Notes: generated by a model not told the origin, from the letters alone. Shown: positions 40,167-50,268, numbered from the stretch's first letter. The stretch: DNA of 51,690 nt from Betaproteobacteria bacterium (GCA_024641925.1 JAHECB010000002.1:1-51690); one strand, 5' to 3'. Numbers and translations are program-made.

Positions 40167-41297
40167 TCAACCCAGTGCGCGACCAATGAGAATCTTCTGC
40201 ACCTCACTGGTGCCTTCGTAGATCTGGCACACGCGCACATCGCGGTAGATGCGTTCCACCGGAAAGTCACTGACGTAACCATAGCCGCCAAACACCTGGA
40301 TGGCGTCGGAACAGACCCGCTCGGCCATTTCGCTGGCAAACAGCTTGGCCATGGCGGCTTCTTTCAGACAGGGGCGGCCAGCGTCCTTCAGCACCGCTGC
40401 GTGGTGAATCATCTGTCGGGCCACTTCAACTTGTGTGGCCATGTCCGCCAGCTTGAACTGCACCGCCTGGTGCTGGAAGATGGGCTGGCCAAAACTGCTG
40501 CGGTCCTTGCTGTAGGCCAGTGCCGCTTCAAAGGCCGCACGCGCCATGCCCAGCGCCTGGCTGGCGATGCCGATGCGGCCACCTTCCAGGCCCGATAGCG
40601 CAATCTTCAGGCCCTGGCCTTCTTCACCCAGCAGGTTGTCGGCCGGCACCCGGCAGTTGTCGAACAGGATCTGTGCCGTGTCACTGGCGTGCTGGCCCAG
40701 TTTGTCTTCGATGCGCGCCACGTGGTAACCCGTGGACGTGGTGGGCACGATGAACGCGCTGATGCCTTTTTTGCCCGCAGCCTTGTCGGTGACGGCCATG
40801 ACGATGGCCACGTCGCCGTTTTTGCCGCTGGTGATGAACTGCTTGACGCCGTTGATAACGTAATGGCTGCCCTCTTTCACCGCGGTGGTCTTGAGCCCGC
40901 CGGCTTCGCTGCCCACATGCGGCTCGGTCAGGCAGAAGGCGCCCAGCATGTCGCCACGCGCCAGCGGTTTCAGGAAACGTTCTTTCTGGTCGGCATTGCC
41001 ATAGGCCATCAGGATCGAGCAGACAGGGCAGTTGTTGACGCTGACCACGGTGCTGGTGGCGCCATCGGCGGCGGCGATTTCTTCCAGGATGACAGCCAGC
41101 GCCAGATAGTCCAGACCGGCGCCGTCGAATTCGGTGGGCACGGCCACGCCGTAACAGCCCAGCGCGGCCAGGCCCCGCAGCTGCGCCTTGGGGAACTGGT
41201 GGTTCTTGTCCCAGGCCGCGGCATGGGGCGCGACTTCGGCCTGCACAAAGCTGCGCACGGCGTCTTGAACGGCGAGGTGGTCTTCGGATAGCAGCAT
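40167..41297 (-). CDS. Short/branched-chain-type acyl-CoA dehydrogenase
   Basis: FAD enzyme of 376 aa from the ATG at 41297 (MLLSEDHLAVQDAVRSF); the track's long N-terminus overlaps the neighbouring gene. Motifs are CLTEPHVGSEAGGLKT, YVINGVKQFITSGKNGD, SDFPVERIYRDVRVCQIYEGTSEVQKILIG. The catalytic Glu is at the standard YEGT position, unlike the other two dehydrogenases in this window. The helix-G position has Gly (LEGGRIGIAS). It probably serves butyryl, isobutyryl or 2-methylbutyryl-CoA; the substrate is not decidable from sequence. Confidence 0.93.
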   Translation of the reverse strand: MLLSEDHLAVQDAVRSFVQAEVAPHAAAWDKNHQFPKAQLRGLAALGCYGVAVPTEFDGAGLDYLALAVILEEIAAADGATSTVVSVNNCPVCSILMAYGNADQKERFLKPLARGDMLGAFCLTEPHVGSEAGGLKTTAVKEGSHYVINGVKQFITSGKNGDVAIVMAVTDKAAGKKGISAFIVPTTSTGYHVARIEDKLGQHASDTAQILFDNCRVPADNLLGEEGQGLKIALSGLEGGRIGIASQALGMARAAFEAALAYSKDRSSFGQPIFQHQAVQFKLADMATQVEVARQMIHHAAVLKDAGRPCLKEAAMAKLFASEMAERVCSDAIQVFGGYGYVSDFPVERIYRDVRVCQIYEGTSEVQKILIGRALG

Positions 41298-41338
41298 GGC
41301 GAGAGGTTCCTGTTGTTGCTGGGACGGCCAACGGGCAG

Positions 41339-42913
41339 TCAACCCGCCTTGGCGCGCTCCAGCACGATGGTGATGAGGTCGCGGGCCGATTGTTGTGGGG
41401 CCGGACCGTGCAGGTCCGCCGACCAGGTGCGCACGGTCAGCGTGTCGCCGCCAGCCGACCAGGCCAGGCGCTCTCGCAGCGGCGCGGACAGGGTTTGTTG
41501 CTGCGCCCACGATGCACGCTCGGCCGGTGCCACGGCTTGCTGCATGGCGTTCAAGGCCAGCCGTGCCGCTTCGCGATGAAGCTCCAGGTCCAGCGCGCGG
41601 GCCATGCAGGGTACGTAAGCCGCCTTTGCAGTCTCCGCGTAGAAGCGGCCAAACGGGTTGCGCCACCAGCGCAAGAGATGGCGCCAAGCGTCGGCCGTGC
41701 CGACGGCGGCGTCCGCCTGGCGTGCCGCCGCCAAGGCCTGCGGCAGCCCTTGGTCGATGTCGGTCAACATGGCCAAGGCCTGCGCGTCCATCAGTTGCAC
41801 CGTGCGTTGTGGGTGCCAACCCAGGTGGTAGCGCTGCGCCCAATAGGCAGCCCGCTGAAGTGGCTGCAGCCACTGGGGCTGCGCGTCGTTGAAGGGCTCG
41901 ACAGGGGCTTCAGCCGGGTCGCGTGCAACGCCCAGGACAGCACCCTGTGCATGAGCAGACTCCGCCACAACCCAGCGGCGCGCGACGGCTTCAGGGCTGT
42001 CCCATGGCGCCAGCAGCGGAAGCAGCGATACAGCCAGCGTCCGGTCCTGCAGGACCATGCCGCTCACCACGGCCATGTGGAGCCGCAGCAGGCTTTGCGA
42101 CACCTGCGTCGCGATCAGCGTGTGGCTGCCTGCCAACAGGCCGCGCAGCAACTGGTTGTCACGGGACAGCTGGCGAATTGCCTCTTCCTTGCGGCCCTGG
42201 CGCAGGGCCAGCACGGCGGCGGTTCGAAACCAGCGGCCGCACAACGCCGCGTTGTCGATGTGTCCGGCCAGATGCACCGCGGGGTACCAAACGGTGGGCA
42301 GCACTTCTTCAAAAGCAAAGGCGCTGACGGGGGCCGTGTTGCCCATCAGCGCGTCACACCGCGCGCCCACAACCGCGACGGACTGCCGCTGCTGAACCAG
42401 GGCATCCGCCTGCGCCAAGACCTGCGAAACACAGTCGTTTTCCAATTCATCGCAACGCCAGGGCTCGTCCCGGGGCTGCGGCAAGCTGGTGCCCCGCAAG
42501 GCGTCGATTTCAGCGTTGGCGGCTGTCATCAGGGCCGACCGGTCCGCTGGGCTCAGGGCATCGGACCACTGCTGACCCAGGCGCGTCTGCACCGCCTGCG
42601 TTTCGCGCCCCAATTGGGCGGCGTCGCGGTCGGCTGCTGCGTTCAACCCCATCAAGGCATAAGCCGCATTGCGTTCAGGGGACAACTTCGGCGCAGGCAA
42701 CAACAAGGCAGCGGGCCGAGGCGCTGGGTCGGCATCCTGCAGATTGGACAGCACCCAGGCCGCCGCCACCAACAGCGCCAGCAACACCGCGGTCAACAAC
42801 AGACGCCACAACCAGCGCAAGGGGCCTGCACCACGGACCGCCTGCTGGCGCACTTCTCGCGGCGGCCTTTTGTCCAGCCCGTCGGGGTAGCTGTAGGTGG
42901 GGTGGATGTCCAC
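41339..42913 (-). CDS. Membrane-anchored hypothetical protein
   Basis: A 524-aa protein I do not recognise. No ATG fits; GTG at 42913 (MDIHPTYSYPDGLDKRPP), 13 bases after the NTF2-like stop, is the best start. A short cytoplasmic tail is followed by one membrane helix (LWRLLLTAVLLALLVAAAWVL, ~36-57). A long, mostly helical periplasmic domain follows, rich in Ala, Gln and Leu. It has an isolated RCDELENDCVSQVL cysteine pair and a FEEVLPTVWYPAVHLAGHI patch. No catalytic motif is visible. Codon pattern matches the neighbours, so it is a real gene of the local operon. Confidence 0.75.
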   Translation of the reverse strand: MDIHPTYSYPDGLDKRPPREVRQQAVRGAGPLRWLWRLLLTAVLLALLVAAAWVLSNLQDADPAPRPAALLLPAPKLSPERNAAYALMGLNAAADRDAAQLGRETQAVQTRLGQQWSDALSPADRSALMTAANAEIDALRGTSLPQPRDEPWRCDELENDCVSQVLAQADALVQQRQSVAVVGARCDALMGNTAPVSAFAFEEVLPTVWYPAVHLAGHIDNAALCGRWFRTAAVLALRQGRKEEAIRQLSRDNQLLRGLLAGSHTLIATQVSQSLLRLHMAVVSGMVLQDRTLAVSLLPLLAPWDSPEAVARRWVVAESAHAQGAVLGVARDPAEAPVEPFNDAQPQWLQPLQRAAYWAQRYHLGWHPQRTVQLMDAQALAMLTDIDQGLPQALAAARQADAAVGTADAWRHLLRWWRNPFGRFYAETAKAAYVPCMARALDLELHREAARLALNAMQQAVAPAERASWAQQQTLSAPLRERLAWSAGGDTLTVRTWSADLHGPAPQQSARDLITIVLERAKAG

Positions 42914-42926
42914 GGTGGCGGGTAGC

Positions 42927-43379
42927 CTACTGCGCTGCGCCGGCGCGCAGGCGGCCGATGTTTTCCGCGTGCGCCACCGCCAGCAACACACGCGTCCCCT
43001 GCGCGGTTTTCATCAACTGGTAACCCGTGTGGAACTGCTGCAGCAGGCTGCCGTCACGGCGCTTCAGCGTCCAGTGCACCTTGGCAAAAGCATGCTGCGG
43101 CCCCAGCCGCACATGGTCTTCGAGGTCAAATTCGGCACCGCCATAGTCAGCGTTGCGGTAGACCTCACACAAGGCCCGGTGGTTGGCGCGCATGGGCGCG
43201 TCGTCGGGCCACCACGTCAAGCGCGCGGTACCGTTGTCGCCGTGGCTGTCGGTGATGCCGCTCTGGCTGTGCCACAGGTCGGCCACGGCGTCACCGTCCA
43301 GGCGGCTGAAGGCGTCGCGGTAGGTTTCAAAAAACGCCTGGGTTTCGGTGCGGCTCATCGCGGGCGGTTGTCCGTTCAC
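42927..43379 (-). CDS. NTF2/SnoaL-like fold protein
   Basis: A 150-aa protein with a GTG start overlapping the SDR stop (GTGA); ATG at 43358 is an alternative. It fits the NTF2-like fold: helix TQAFFETYRDAFSRLDGDAVADLWH, then strands around RLGPQHAFAKVHWTLKRRDGSLL and FHTGYQLMKT. Such proteins are small isomerases, dehydratases or binding proteins; no specific activity can be read. Translational coupling to the SDR suggests a shared substrate. Confidence 0.8.
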   Translation of the reverse strand: MNGQPPAMSRTETQAFFETYRDAFSRLDGDAVADLWHSQSGITDSHGDNGTARLTWWPDDAPMRANHRALCEVYRNADYGGAEFDLEDHVRLGPQHAFAKVHWTLKRRDGSLLQQFHTGYQLMKTAQGTRVLLAVAHAENIGRLRAGAAQ

Positions 43380-44050
43380 CAGGCCAGCGGCTGGCCGTCG
43401 TGGTTGACAAAACGGCCGTTGTCAGCCGGTTTCAGCGCCGCCAGCGTGCGCCGCATGTCGGACACGCTTTTGGACACCGGCAAGTCGGCAGCGGCACCGC
43501 CCATGTCAGTCTGCACCCAGCCCGGGTGGAAGGCCACGCAGATCGCCTTGCCCTTCAATTCCAGCGACGCGTCTTTCAGCACCGAGTTCAAGGCCGCCTT
43601 CGAAGCCCGGTACAGCCAGCCACCCGTGACCTCGCGCAAGCCCATCGAACCCATGCGCGACGACAGCACCGCCAGTCGCGCACCCGGCGCCAGCACCTCG
43701 GCCACCTGCGGCAACAGGCGCATGGCGCCCAACACGTTGGTGTGCATCACGGCGTCGAACTCGTCTTGTGTCGGCGTCTGCAAGCCGGTGCTGCGCGGAC
43801 CGTAGACGCCGGCATTCAGCACCACCACGTCAAAAGCCTCGCCGTCCACGGGCCAGGCCAATGCCGCAGCGCCAGCCGCACTGGCTACATCCAGCCGCAG
43901 TGCGGTGGCACCCAAAGCGCGGATGCGCGCCAGCCCCTCGTCGGCGCGCGCCGTGGCCGTGACGGCACAGCCCGCTTCGCGATACTGGCGCACAAATTCA
44001 AGTCCGATGCCGCGCGAGGCACCCACGATCAGTACTTTCTGGATACTCAT
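43376..44050 (-). CDS. Short-chain dehydrogenase/reductase
   Basis: A 224-aa Rossmann-fold oxidoreductase, probably NADP-linked. The cofactor motif is VLIVGASRGIGLEFVRQY. Other SDR marks are VVLNAGVYGP, the active-site Ser in LAVLSSRMGSM and the catalytic YRASKAAL. A PGWVQTDMGG loop follows the catalytic region. It resembles the C-factor/SniffeR-like group. The substrate is unknown. ATG 44050 overlaps the LysE-gene stop (ATGA). Confidence 0.92.
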   Translation of the reverse strand: MSIQKVLIVGASRGIGLEFVRQYREAGCAVTATARADEGLARIRALGATALRLDVASAAGAAALAWPVDGEAFDVVVLNAGVYGPRSTGLQTPTQDEFDAVMHTNVLGAMRLLPQVAEVLAPGARLAVLSSRMGSMGLREVTGGWLYRASKAALNSVLKDASLELKGKAICVAFHPGWVQTDMGGAAADLPVSKSVSDMRRTLAALKPADNGRFVNHDGQPLAW

Positions 44051-44718
44051 GACAAAGCCGGTCTTTCTTTCAACAAACGCAAGGCCAAGGCCACAAACAG
44101 CAGTCCGCCGACAGCGTGCAATGCCCGAGCCACAACAGGCGAGCGGCCCAGCCCCGACAAACGCGAAGCCAAGACCACCACCACGATCAGAAACAGCACA
44201 CTCTGCAGCAGCATCCAGGCACTCAACAGCAAAAAAGACAAGGTCTTGTGCGCTGAAGCGACGGGTACAAACTGCGGCAGAAAGGCCAGGAAAAACAGCG
44301 CCACCTTCGGGTTCAGCACATTGGTCAGCAAACCCGCGCGAAAGTCTGCTGCAAATGATCGGGTGATCGAGCCACTGCGTACGTCGCCCTGCCGGCCCAA
44401 GCCATCACTGCGCCAGGCCTGCAGCAACAGGTTCACGCCCAGCCAGACCAAATAGGCTGCGCCGCACCACTGCACCACCCTGAACGCTGCTGGCACCACC
44501 ACCAGCAGCGCCGCCAGGCCAAAAGCCGCCGCCAGCGCGTGCACCACGCAACCCGCATTGATGCCCAGGGCCGCTGCCATGCCGGCACGCGCGCCGCCTT
44601 GCAGCGTGCGGCTGACGGTGAGCACAAAGTCCACCCCCGGCGTGGCATTGAGCACCAGCACGGCCATGGCAAAAACCGCCATTTCCGCCGGGCCGGGCAG
44701 CAGACCCTGCAGCGCCAT
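44047..44718 (-). CDS. LysE/RhtB-family amino acid exporter
   Basis: Inner-membrane exporter, 223 aa, with six hydrophobic segments. The N-terminal motif LVLNATPGVDFVLTVSRTLQGGARAG is the RhtB-family signature, followed by AAYLVWLGVNLLLQAW and VLNPKVALFFLAFLPQFV. ATG 44718 overlaps the thiolase stop (TGATG); a GTG one codon upstream is possible. It probably exports an amino acid or homoserine-like compound. In this locus it may relieve excess leucine-type amino acid, which is an inference. Confidence 0.93.
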   Translation of the reverse strand: MALQGLLPGPAEMAVFAMAVLVLNATPGVDFVLTVSRTLQGGARAGMAAALGINAGCVVHALAAAFGLAALLVVVPAAFRVVQWCGAAYLVWLGVNLLLQAWRSDGLGRQGDVRSGSITRSFAADFRAGLLTNVLNPKVALFFLAFLPQFVPVASAHKTLSFLLLSAWMLLQSVLFLIVVVVLASRLSGLGRSPVVARALHAVGGLLFVALALRLLKERPALS

Positions 44719-45896
44719 CACATCATTTCAAGCGCCAGCGCGGTGGCCTCGCCGCCGCCGATGCACAGTGCCGCCAGACCGCGCTGTTTGCCGTGTTTGC
44801 GCAAGGCCCCCAGCAGCGTGACGATGATGCGTGCGCCGCTGGCGCCGATGGGGTGGCCCAGCGCGCAGGCACCGCCATGCACGTTGACGATGTCGTGCGG
44901 CAGCTTGAACTCCGTCATGGCCGCCATGGTGACGGCAGCAAAGGCTTCGTTGACTTCCCACAGGTCCACCTGCTCCGGCTGCCAACCCGCCTTGTCCAAA
45001 GCCTTGCGGATGGCGCCGGCCGGCGCGGTGGCAAACCACTCGGGCGCCTGCGCATGCACGGCATGGCTGACGATGCGGGCGATCGGCTGGACCCCCATCT
45101 GCCGCGCCGTGCTGTCGCGCATCAGCACCAGCGCTGCTGCGCCGTCGGAAATGCTGGACGCGTTGGCGGCAGTGATGGTGCCGTCTTTCTTGAACGCCGG
45201 TTTCAGCGACGGAATCTTGTCCAGCTTGGCCTTGAAGGGCTGCTCGTCGAACTTCACCACCCTGTCGCCCGCCTTGCCGGCCAGCGTGACCGGCGCCATC
45301 TCCCAGTCGAAGCTGCCGTCTTCGTTGGCGGCCTTGCTGCGGGTGGTGGACGCAATGGCAAAGTTGTCCTGCGCTTCGCGGCTGAACTTGAACTTGTCCA
45401 CGCACTGTTCGGCAAACACACCCATGGCCTTGCCGCGTTCATAGGCGTCTTCCAGACCGTCCATGGCCATGTGGTCAAACAGCTGTGCCGCGCCGTACTT
45501 CACACCCTTGCGGGCAAACATCAGGTGCGGCGCACCGGTCATGCTTTCCATGCCACCGGCCACCACCACCCGCGCGCTGCCGGCGGCCAGCATGTCGTGC
45601 CCGAACATGGCCGCGCGCATGCCGCTGCCGCACATCTTAGACAGCGTCACCGCCCCCGCCGTCATGGGCAGTCCCGCTTTCAACGTCGCCTGCCGGGCCG
45701 GCGCCTGGCCCTGTCCGGCCATCAGGCAGTTGCCCATCAGCACTTCGTCAACGGCGTCACCCGGCACACCCGCACGCTGCACCGCGGCCCTGATGGCCAC
45801 GGCACCCAGTTCCCAGGCCGCCAGGCTGGCGAAGTCGCCCAGCAGACCACCAATGGGCGTGCGGGCGGCGGAAACGATCACGATGGGGTCGGACAT
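44718..45896 (-). CDS. Acetyl-CoA acetyltransferase (thiolase)
   Basis: A 392-aa thiolase. The nucleophilic Cys is in LSKMCGSGMRAAMFG, the substrate loop in GGMESMTGAPHL. The C-terminal HGGACALGHPIGASGARI and CIGGGEATALALE hold the catalytic His and second Cys. An AAGGAG ribosome site precedes the ATG. The biosynthetic-type length suggests acetoacetyl-CoA cleavage or formation. Downstream of liuA and aceK, the likely job is cleavage of the acetoacetyl-CoA that arises from leucine after acetoacetate activation (atoB or phaA in other strains). Confidence 0.93.
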   Translation of the reverse strand: MSDPIVIVSAARTPIGGLLGDFASLAAWELGAVAIRAAVQRAGVPGDAVDEVLMGNCLMAGQGQAPARQATLKAGLPMTAGAVTLSKMCGSGMRAAMFGHDMLAAGSARVVVAGGMESMTGAPHLMFARKGVKYGAAQLFDHMAMDGLEDAYERGKAMGVFAEQCVDKFKFSREAQDNFAIASTTRSKAANEDGSFDWEMAPVTLAGKAGDRVVKFDEQPFKAKLDKIPSLKPAFKKDGTITAANASSISDGAAALVLMRDSTARQMGVQPIARIVSHAVHAQAPEWFATAPAGAIRKALDKAGWQPEQVDLWEVNEAFAAVTMAAMTEFKLPHDIVNVHGGACALGHPIGASGARIIVTLLGALRKHGKQRGLAALCIGGGEATALALEMM

Positions 45897-45968
45897 GAGG
45901 GGCTCCTTGTGAGATGCAAAAAATCCGGAATGAGGCGCGGCGCGATGGCCAGCCGTTCAGCCAAGCGC

Positions 45969-47726
45969 TCAGCGCGCCACACCCAGCCTGAACCGCTTGG
46001 CCGGCTCGTAGGGAAACACGTCGTGCACATGGCCGGCCAGGATGCGTTCCTTGTGGCCTTGCCAGAAGGCCGCATCCAGCAAGTCGGCATGGTGCGCCAT
46101 GAACACTTCACGAACGCTGGCATTGCCCAGCAAAAAAGGCGCAAAGGTTTCCGGAAACACGTCGCCCTTGTTGACGGTGTACCAGATCTCGCCGCTCATT
46201 TCTTCTTCTTCGTTGCGCGGCTCGGGCACACGGCGGAAGTTGCAGTCGGTCAGGTATTCAATTTCGTCGTAGTCGTAGAACACGACCTTGCCGTGGCGTG
46301 TGACGCCGAAGTTTTTCCACAGCATGTCGCCCGGAAAGATGTTGGCCGCCACCAGGTCCTTGATGGCATTGCCGTACTCCACCACCGCATGCGCCATCTG
46401 CTCCGGCCCGGCTTCTTGCAGGTGGATGTTCAGCGGGATCATGCGGCGCTCGATGTACAGGTGTTTCAGCAGCAAGGTGTCGCCGTCTTCTTCCAGCATG
46501 CTAGGGCAGAAGTGCTTGATCTCGTCGATCAGTTCCTGCTCGAAACGGTGGCGCGGAAAGGCCACGTTGCTGTACTCCAGCGTGTCGGCCATGCGGCCCA
46601 CGCGGTCGTGCTGCTTGACCAGCAGGTACTTGCCCTTGATCTGCTCGCGCGAGGTGTCCTTCTGCGGCGGGTAGAAGTCCTTGATCACCTTGAACACGTA
46701 GGGAAACGACGGCAGGTCAAACACCAGCATCACCATGCCCTTGATGCCGGGCGCGATGCGGAAGCTGTCACTGGAATGCCGCAGGTGGGCCAGAAAGTCG
46801 CGGTAGAAGATGTTCTTGCCGTGTTTTTGCAGGCCCAGGCTGTTGTACAGCTCGGCGCGCGGCTTGCGCGGCATCATGCTGCGCAGAAACTGCACGTAAG
46901 CGCTGGGGATCTCCATGTCGGTCATGAAGTAGGCGCGTGCGTAGCTGAAGATCAGCAGCAGGTCGTTTTCACCAAACAACGCCGCGTCGATGACCAGCTG
47001 GCCCTTGGCGTTGTGCACGATGGGCACCGCCAGCGGCGTTTCGTTGAAGCCGTTGATGATCTTGCCGACCAGGTAGGCGCCCTTGTTGCGGTAGAACAAG
47101 CTGGATAACACCTGGATCTGGAAGTTGGTGCGCGGCCGAAAGCCACCCAGTTCCGAGGTCATGGCCTGCACCACATGGTCAACATCACGCTGCAGGTCCT
47201 CGAACGGGCTTCCCAGATCGAAGTGTTCGATGATGGTGCGCCAGGTCTCGTGCAGGTTGGCTCTGGTCGGGTAGTAGGCGCGGTAGGTGGGGCGGGTTTC
47301 CGGCTCGTCGTTTTCGATGTACTCGGTGCTGATGGCCGGCCGCAGGAAGATGAAGTCGTTGTTGAAGTAGCTCCGTGTCAGCAGCTTGGCCGTGACGGAA
47401 TTGAAAAACGTCTCGGCCAGTTCCGGCTGGTGGTGGTCGGTCAGCAGGCCGATGTAGTGCAGTTTGGCCTGTTGCCAGGTGTCCTGCGGCAGGTCGGTGG
47501 CACCAAAGTCGGTGCGCAGCCGGTTGACGGCTTCGTCGACACGGATGTCGTAGAACTCGATGCGCTCACGCTGAGCCAGTTGCTGGCCATGCCAATCTGC
47601 CACCTCAAAGCGGCGCTTGGCCTGGGCCGTGGTCTCTCGAAACAGGCGGTAATGGCGGTTGAAACCCTCAACCAGTGCCTGGGCGATTTCAAAAGCGCGA
47701 CTGTCGGTGAGTCGGTGGGGAAACAT
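45969..47726 (-). CDS. aceK: Isocitrate dehydrogenase kinase/phosphatase
   Basis: Bifunctional enzyme that switches isocitrate dehydrogenase off and on, directing acetyl-CoA carbon to the glyoxylate shunt. It is 585 aa from the ATG at 47726 ([18 protein letters not shown]), close to the E. coli length. The C-terminal kinase-like lobe shows [19 protein letters not shown] and [21 protein letters not shown], with the catalytic and metal aspartates. [21 protein letters not shown] and [14 protein letters not shown] are also family blocks. It is 16 bases after the carbonic anhydrase gene and not beside aceBA as in enterobacteria. Confidence 0.96.
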   Translation of the reverse strand: MFPHRLTDSRAFEIAQALVEGFNRHYRLFRETTAQAKRRFEVADWHGQQLAQRERIEFYDIRVDEAVNRLRTDFGATDLPQDTWQQAKLHYIGLLTDHHQPELAETFFNSVTAKLLTRSYFNNDFIFLRPAISTEYIENDEPETRPTYRAYYPTRANLHETWRTIIEHFDLGSPFEDLQRDVDHVVQAMTSELGGFRPRTNFQIQVLSSLFYRNKGAYLVGKIINGFNETPLAVPIVHNAKGQLVIDAALFGENDLLLIFSYARAYFMTDMEIPSAYVQFLRSMMPRKPRAELYNSLGLQKHGKNIFYRDFLAHLRHSSDSFRIAPGIKGMVMLVFDLPSFPYVFKVIKDFYPPQKDTSREQIKGKYLLVKQHDRVGRMADTLEYSNVAFPRHRFEQELIDEIKHFCPSMLEEDGDTLLLKHLYIERRMIPLNIHLQEAGPEQMAHAVVEYGNAIKDLVAANIFPGDMLWKNFGVTRHGKVVFYDYDEIEYLTDCNFRRVPEPRNEEEEMSGEIWYTVNKGDVFPETFAPFLLGNASVREVFMAHHADLLDAAFWQGHKERILAGHVHDVFPYEPAKRFRLGVAR

Positions 47727-47742
47727 GGGCACGGCCTTGCGA

Positions 47743-48471
47743 TCAGGGACTGCCGGCGCCCGGGCTGCCCAGGCTGATGTCGTCGTTTTCGTCGTCGGCG
47801 AAGTCCGCAGAGACAGCGGCGGGGCCGCGCGGGTAGCGCTTGATCGCCTCACCAAAAACGTTGACCACACTTTCCGGGCGGTCCATGCTGACTTTCAGAT
47901 CTTTCAACAAGCCGTCACTCAGGCCGTAGACCCAGCCGTGCACGGAGACCGCCTGGCCGCGTGCCCACGCGTCTTGCAGCACGGTGGACAGCGCCACATT
48001 GCCCACTTGCTCGATGACGTTCATCTCGCACAGGATGTCTTCCTGCTGGTCGGGCGGCAAATGGTCCAGGCGGCGGCGGTGACGCAAACGCACGTCCTGC
48101 ACATGTCGCAGCCAGTTGTCGGCCAGACCCACCCGGATGCCGCGCATGGCGGCACGCACGCCGGCACAGCCATAGTGGCCGACCACGATGATGTGCTTGA
48201 CCTTGATGTGCTCCACCGCAAACTGGATGGTCGACAGCGCGTTCAGGTCCGAATGCACCACCACGTTGGCCACATTGCGGTGGACAAACACTTCGCCCGG
48301 ATCGAGACCGGTGATTTCGTTGGCCGGCACGCGGCTGTCGGCGCAGCCGATCCACATGTAGCGCGGGCTTTGCTGTTGCGCCAAGCGGGTGAAAAACCCG
48401 GGCTCGCGCTGTTTGGTGGTTTCAGCCCATTGGCGGTTGTTGGCCAGCAGGTCTTGCAGGTGATCGTTCAT
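47743..48471 (-). CDS. can: Beta-class carbonic anhydrase
   Basis: Interconverts CO2 and bicarbonate in the cytoplasm; 242 aa. The zinc ligands are in [13 protein letters not shown] (Cys and Asp with Arg) and [13 protein letters not shown] (His and Cys). [25 protein letters not shown] is typical of the E. coli Can type. The C-terminal ~20 residues are acidic. ATG 48471 overlaps the GNAT stop; a GTG one codon upstream is possible. Within a leucine locus it may feed bicarbonate to methylcrotonyl-CoA carboxylase. Confidence 0.95.
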   Translation of the reverse strand: MNDHLQDLLANNRQWAETTKQREPGFFTRLAQQQSPRYMWIGCADSRVPANEITGLDPGEVFVHRNVANVVVHSDLNALSTIQFAVEHIKVKHIIVVGHYGCAGVRAAMRGIRVGLADNWLRHVQDVRLRHRRRLDHLPPDQQEDILCEMNVIEQVGNVALSTVLQDAWARGQAVSVHGWVYGLSDGLLKDLKVSMDRPESVVNVFGEAIKRYPRGPAAVSADFADDENDDISLGSPGAGSP

Positions 48472-49058
48472 CACGCCAGTGTAGGCAAGGCGGGCTCACC
48501 ACTCACGGCACCTGGGCGCAACAGGACCATCATCACCCGGTCGATGGGTGTGCCAGCCTTCAACACACTCAACCGCATCAGGGCTTCACGCTGAAAACCG
48601 CTCTTTTCCAACACCCGCATCGAGGCCGGGTTGTCGGCATGCACGGGCGCAAACACCCGCATCACGGCCGGGTTGTGCAATGCCCGCTGCGACAGCAACC
48701 GCGCCACGGCGGTGCCTACGCCATGCCCCCAATACGGCTGTGCCAGCCAGTAGCCGATCTCGGCGGTGCAAGCCTGGGGGCCCCGGCCCCGGTGCATACC
48801 ACAACCGCCCACGGCCTGGCCGTTGAAACTGATGGCCCAGTTGTCGCCACCAAAGTCGATATGGCCTTGCGTGACCCAGTGCTGCGCGATCTGCAGTGTG
48901 TAGGGGTGCGGGAAGCCGTCGCTCATGTTGCGCCAGACGGCGGGGTTGTTGGCATGTTCGGCCAACGCAGGCGCGTCAAGCGCCTGCCACGCGCGCAGCG
49001 TCCAACCGGGCTTGTCCAGGCTCAAGGTGGGCAGCCCGGGCACGGCAGCGGACTTCAC
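48471..49058 (-). CDS. RimJ/RimL-type GNAT N-acetyltransferase
   Basis: A 195-aa GNAT-3 family acetyltransferase. It has [20 protein letters not shown] and [13 protein letters not shown] at the substrate side. The acetyl-CoA-binding strand and loop are [23 protein letters not shown], and the closing [22 protein letters not shown] is typical of RimJ/RimL. The target protein or small molecule is unknown. ATG overlaps the liuA stop (ATGA) and the end overlaps the carbonic anhydrase start, so it is tightly coupled to both. Confidence 0.92.
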   Translation of the reverse strand: MKSAAVPGLPTLSLDKPGWTLRAWQALDAPALAEHANNPAVWRNMSDGFPHPYTLQIAQHWVTQGHIDFGGDNWAISFNGQAVGGCGMHRGRGPQACTAEIGYWLAQPYWGHGVGTAVARLLSQRALHNPAVMRVFAPVHADNPASMRVLEKSGFQREALMRLSVLKAGTPIDRVMMVLLRPGAVSGEPALPTLA

Positions 49059-50233
49059 ATCGTTTCCGAAAACAGCTCACGGCCGATCAGCATCCGGCGG
49101 ATCTCGGACGTTCCTGCCCCGATCTCGTACAGCTTGGCGTCGCGCCACAGGCGGCCCAGCGGATAGTCGTTGATGTAGCCGTTGCCCCCGAAGATCTGGA
49201 CGCCCTCGCCGGCCATCCAGGTGGCCTTTTCGGCACACCACAGGATGACGCTGGCGCAGTCCTTGCGCACCTGGCGCACGTGTTCGCTGCCCAGCAGGTC
49301 CAGGTTCTTGCCCACGGTGTAGCAAAAGGCGCGGCCGGCCTGCAGCACGGTGTACATGTCGGCCACCTTGCCCTGGATGAGCTGGAACTCGCCGATCGAT
49401 TGCCCGAATTGTTTGCGGTCGTGGGTGTACGGCACCACGTTGTCCATCACCGACTGCATGATGCCGATGGGGCCCGCGGCCAGCACGGCACGTTCGTAGT
49501 CCAGCCCACTCATCAACACCCGGGCGCCACCGTTGAGTTCGCCCAGGATGTTGGCTGCCGGCACCTCGACGTTGTGGAACACCATCTCGCCGGTGTGGCT
49601 GCCGCGCATGCCCAGCTTGTCCAGCTTTTGCGCGGTTGAAAAGCCCTTCATGCCCTTTTCAACGATGAACGCGGTCACACCGCGAGCATTCAGCTCGGGC
49701 TCGGTCTTGGCGTAAACCACCATGGTGTCGGCGTCGGGGCCGTTGGTGATCCACATCTTGGTGCCATTGAGCAGATAGTGGCCGTCCTTTTCTTCGGCCT
49801 TCAGCTTCATACTGATGACGTCGCTGCCGGCGCCGGGCTCGCTCATGGCCAGCGCACCCACGTGTTCGCCGCTGATCAGCTTGGGCAGGTATTTCGCCTT
49901 CTGCGCGTCACTGCCGTTGCGCTTGAGCTGGTTCACACACAGATTGCTGTGCGCACCGTAACTCAGGCCCACACTGGCGCTGGCACGGCTGATCTCTTCC
50001 ATGGCGATCATGTGCGCCAGGTAGCCCATGTTGGCGCCGCCGTAGGCCTCGGGCACGGTGATGCCCAGCACGCCCAGGCTGCCCATCTTGGCCCACAGGT
50101 CCATGGGGAACTGGTCGCTGCGGTCGATCTCGGCCGCACGCGGGGCAATTTCAGCCTGCGCAAAGTCGCGTACCGCGTCGCGCAGGGCATCGATGTCTTC
50201 ACCGAGCTGGAAGTTCAAACCGGGCAGGTTCAT
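49055..50233 (-). CDS. liuA: Isovaleryl-CoA dehydrogenase
   Basis: First committed step of leucine degradation: isovaleryl-CoA to 3-methylcrotonyl-CoA, with electrons to ETF. It is 392 aa from the ATG at 50233 ([19 protein letters not shown]); AAGGG lies 10 bases upstream. Motifs are [18 protein letters not shown] and [15 protein letters not shown]. The catalytic Glu is in [15 protein letters not shown], with Ala at the YEGT position ([17 protein letters not shown]), exactly the isovaleryl-CoA dehydrogenase pattern. A LiuR-like operator lies 18 bases upstream of the start. Confidence 0.95.
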   Translation of the reverse strand: MNLPGLNFQLGEDIDALRDAVRDFAQAEIAPRAAEIDRSDQFPMDLWAKMGSLGVLGITVPEAYGGANMGYLAHMIAMEEISRASASVGLSYGAHSNLCVNQLKRNGSDAQKAKYLPKLISGEHVGALAMSEPGAGSDVISMKLKAEEKDGHYLLNGTKMWITNGPDADTMVVYAKTEPELNARGVTAFIVEKGMKGFSTAQKLDKLGMRGSHTGEMVFHNVEVPAANILGELNGGARVLMSGLDYERAVLAAGPIGIMQSVMDNVVPYTHDRKQFGQSIGEFQLIQGKVADMYTVLQAGRAFCYTVGKNLDLLGSEHVRQVRKDCASVILWCAEKATWMAGEGVQIFGGNGYINDYPLGRLWRDAKLYEIGAGTSEIRRMLIGRELFSETM

Positions 50234-50250
50234 GGTGCGGCAACCCTTCA

Positions 50251-50268
50251 ATTGACGTTCACGTCAAT
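50251..50268. promoter_or_regulatory. LiuR-like operator upstream of liuA
   Basis: ATTGACG-TTCA-CGTCAAT is an 18-base dyad with perfect 7-bp arms between liuR and liuA. It matches the arms of the site before liuB 16 kb away. LiuR-family regulators recognise such TTGACGT/ACGTCAA palindromes in branched-chain amino acid catabolic operons. A -10-like hexamer (TATGAT) overlaps its upstream edge on the minus strand. Confidence 0.88.

Noticed and set aside
44793-47108. 771-aa plus-strand ORF opposite the thiolase and aceK
   Set aside because: It covers two unrelated minus-strand genes with strong motifs and has no recognisable domain of its own.
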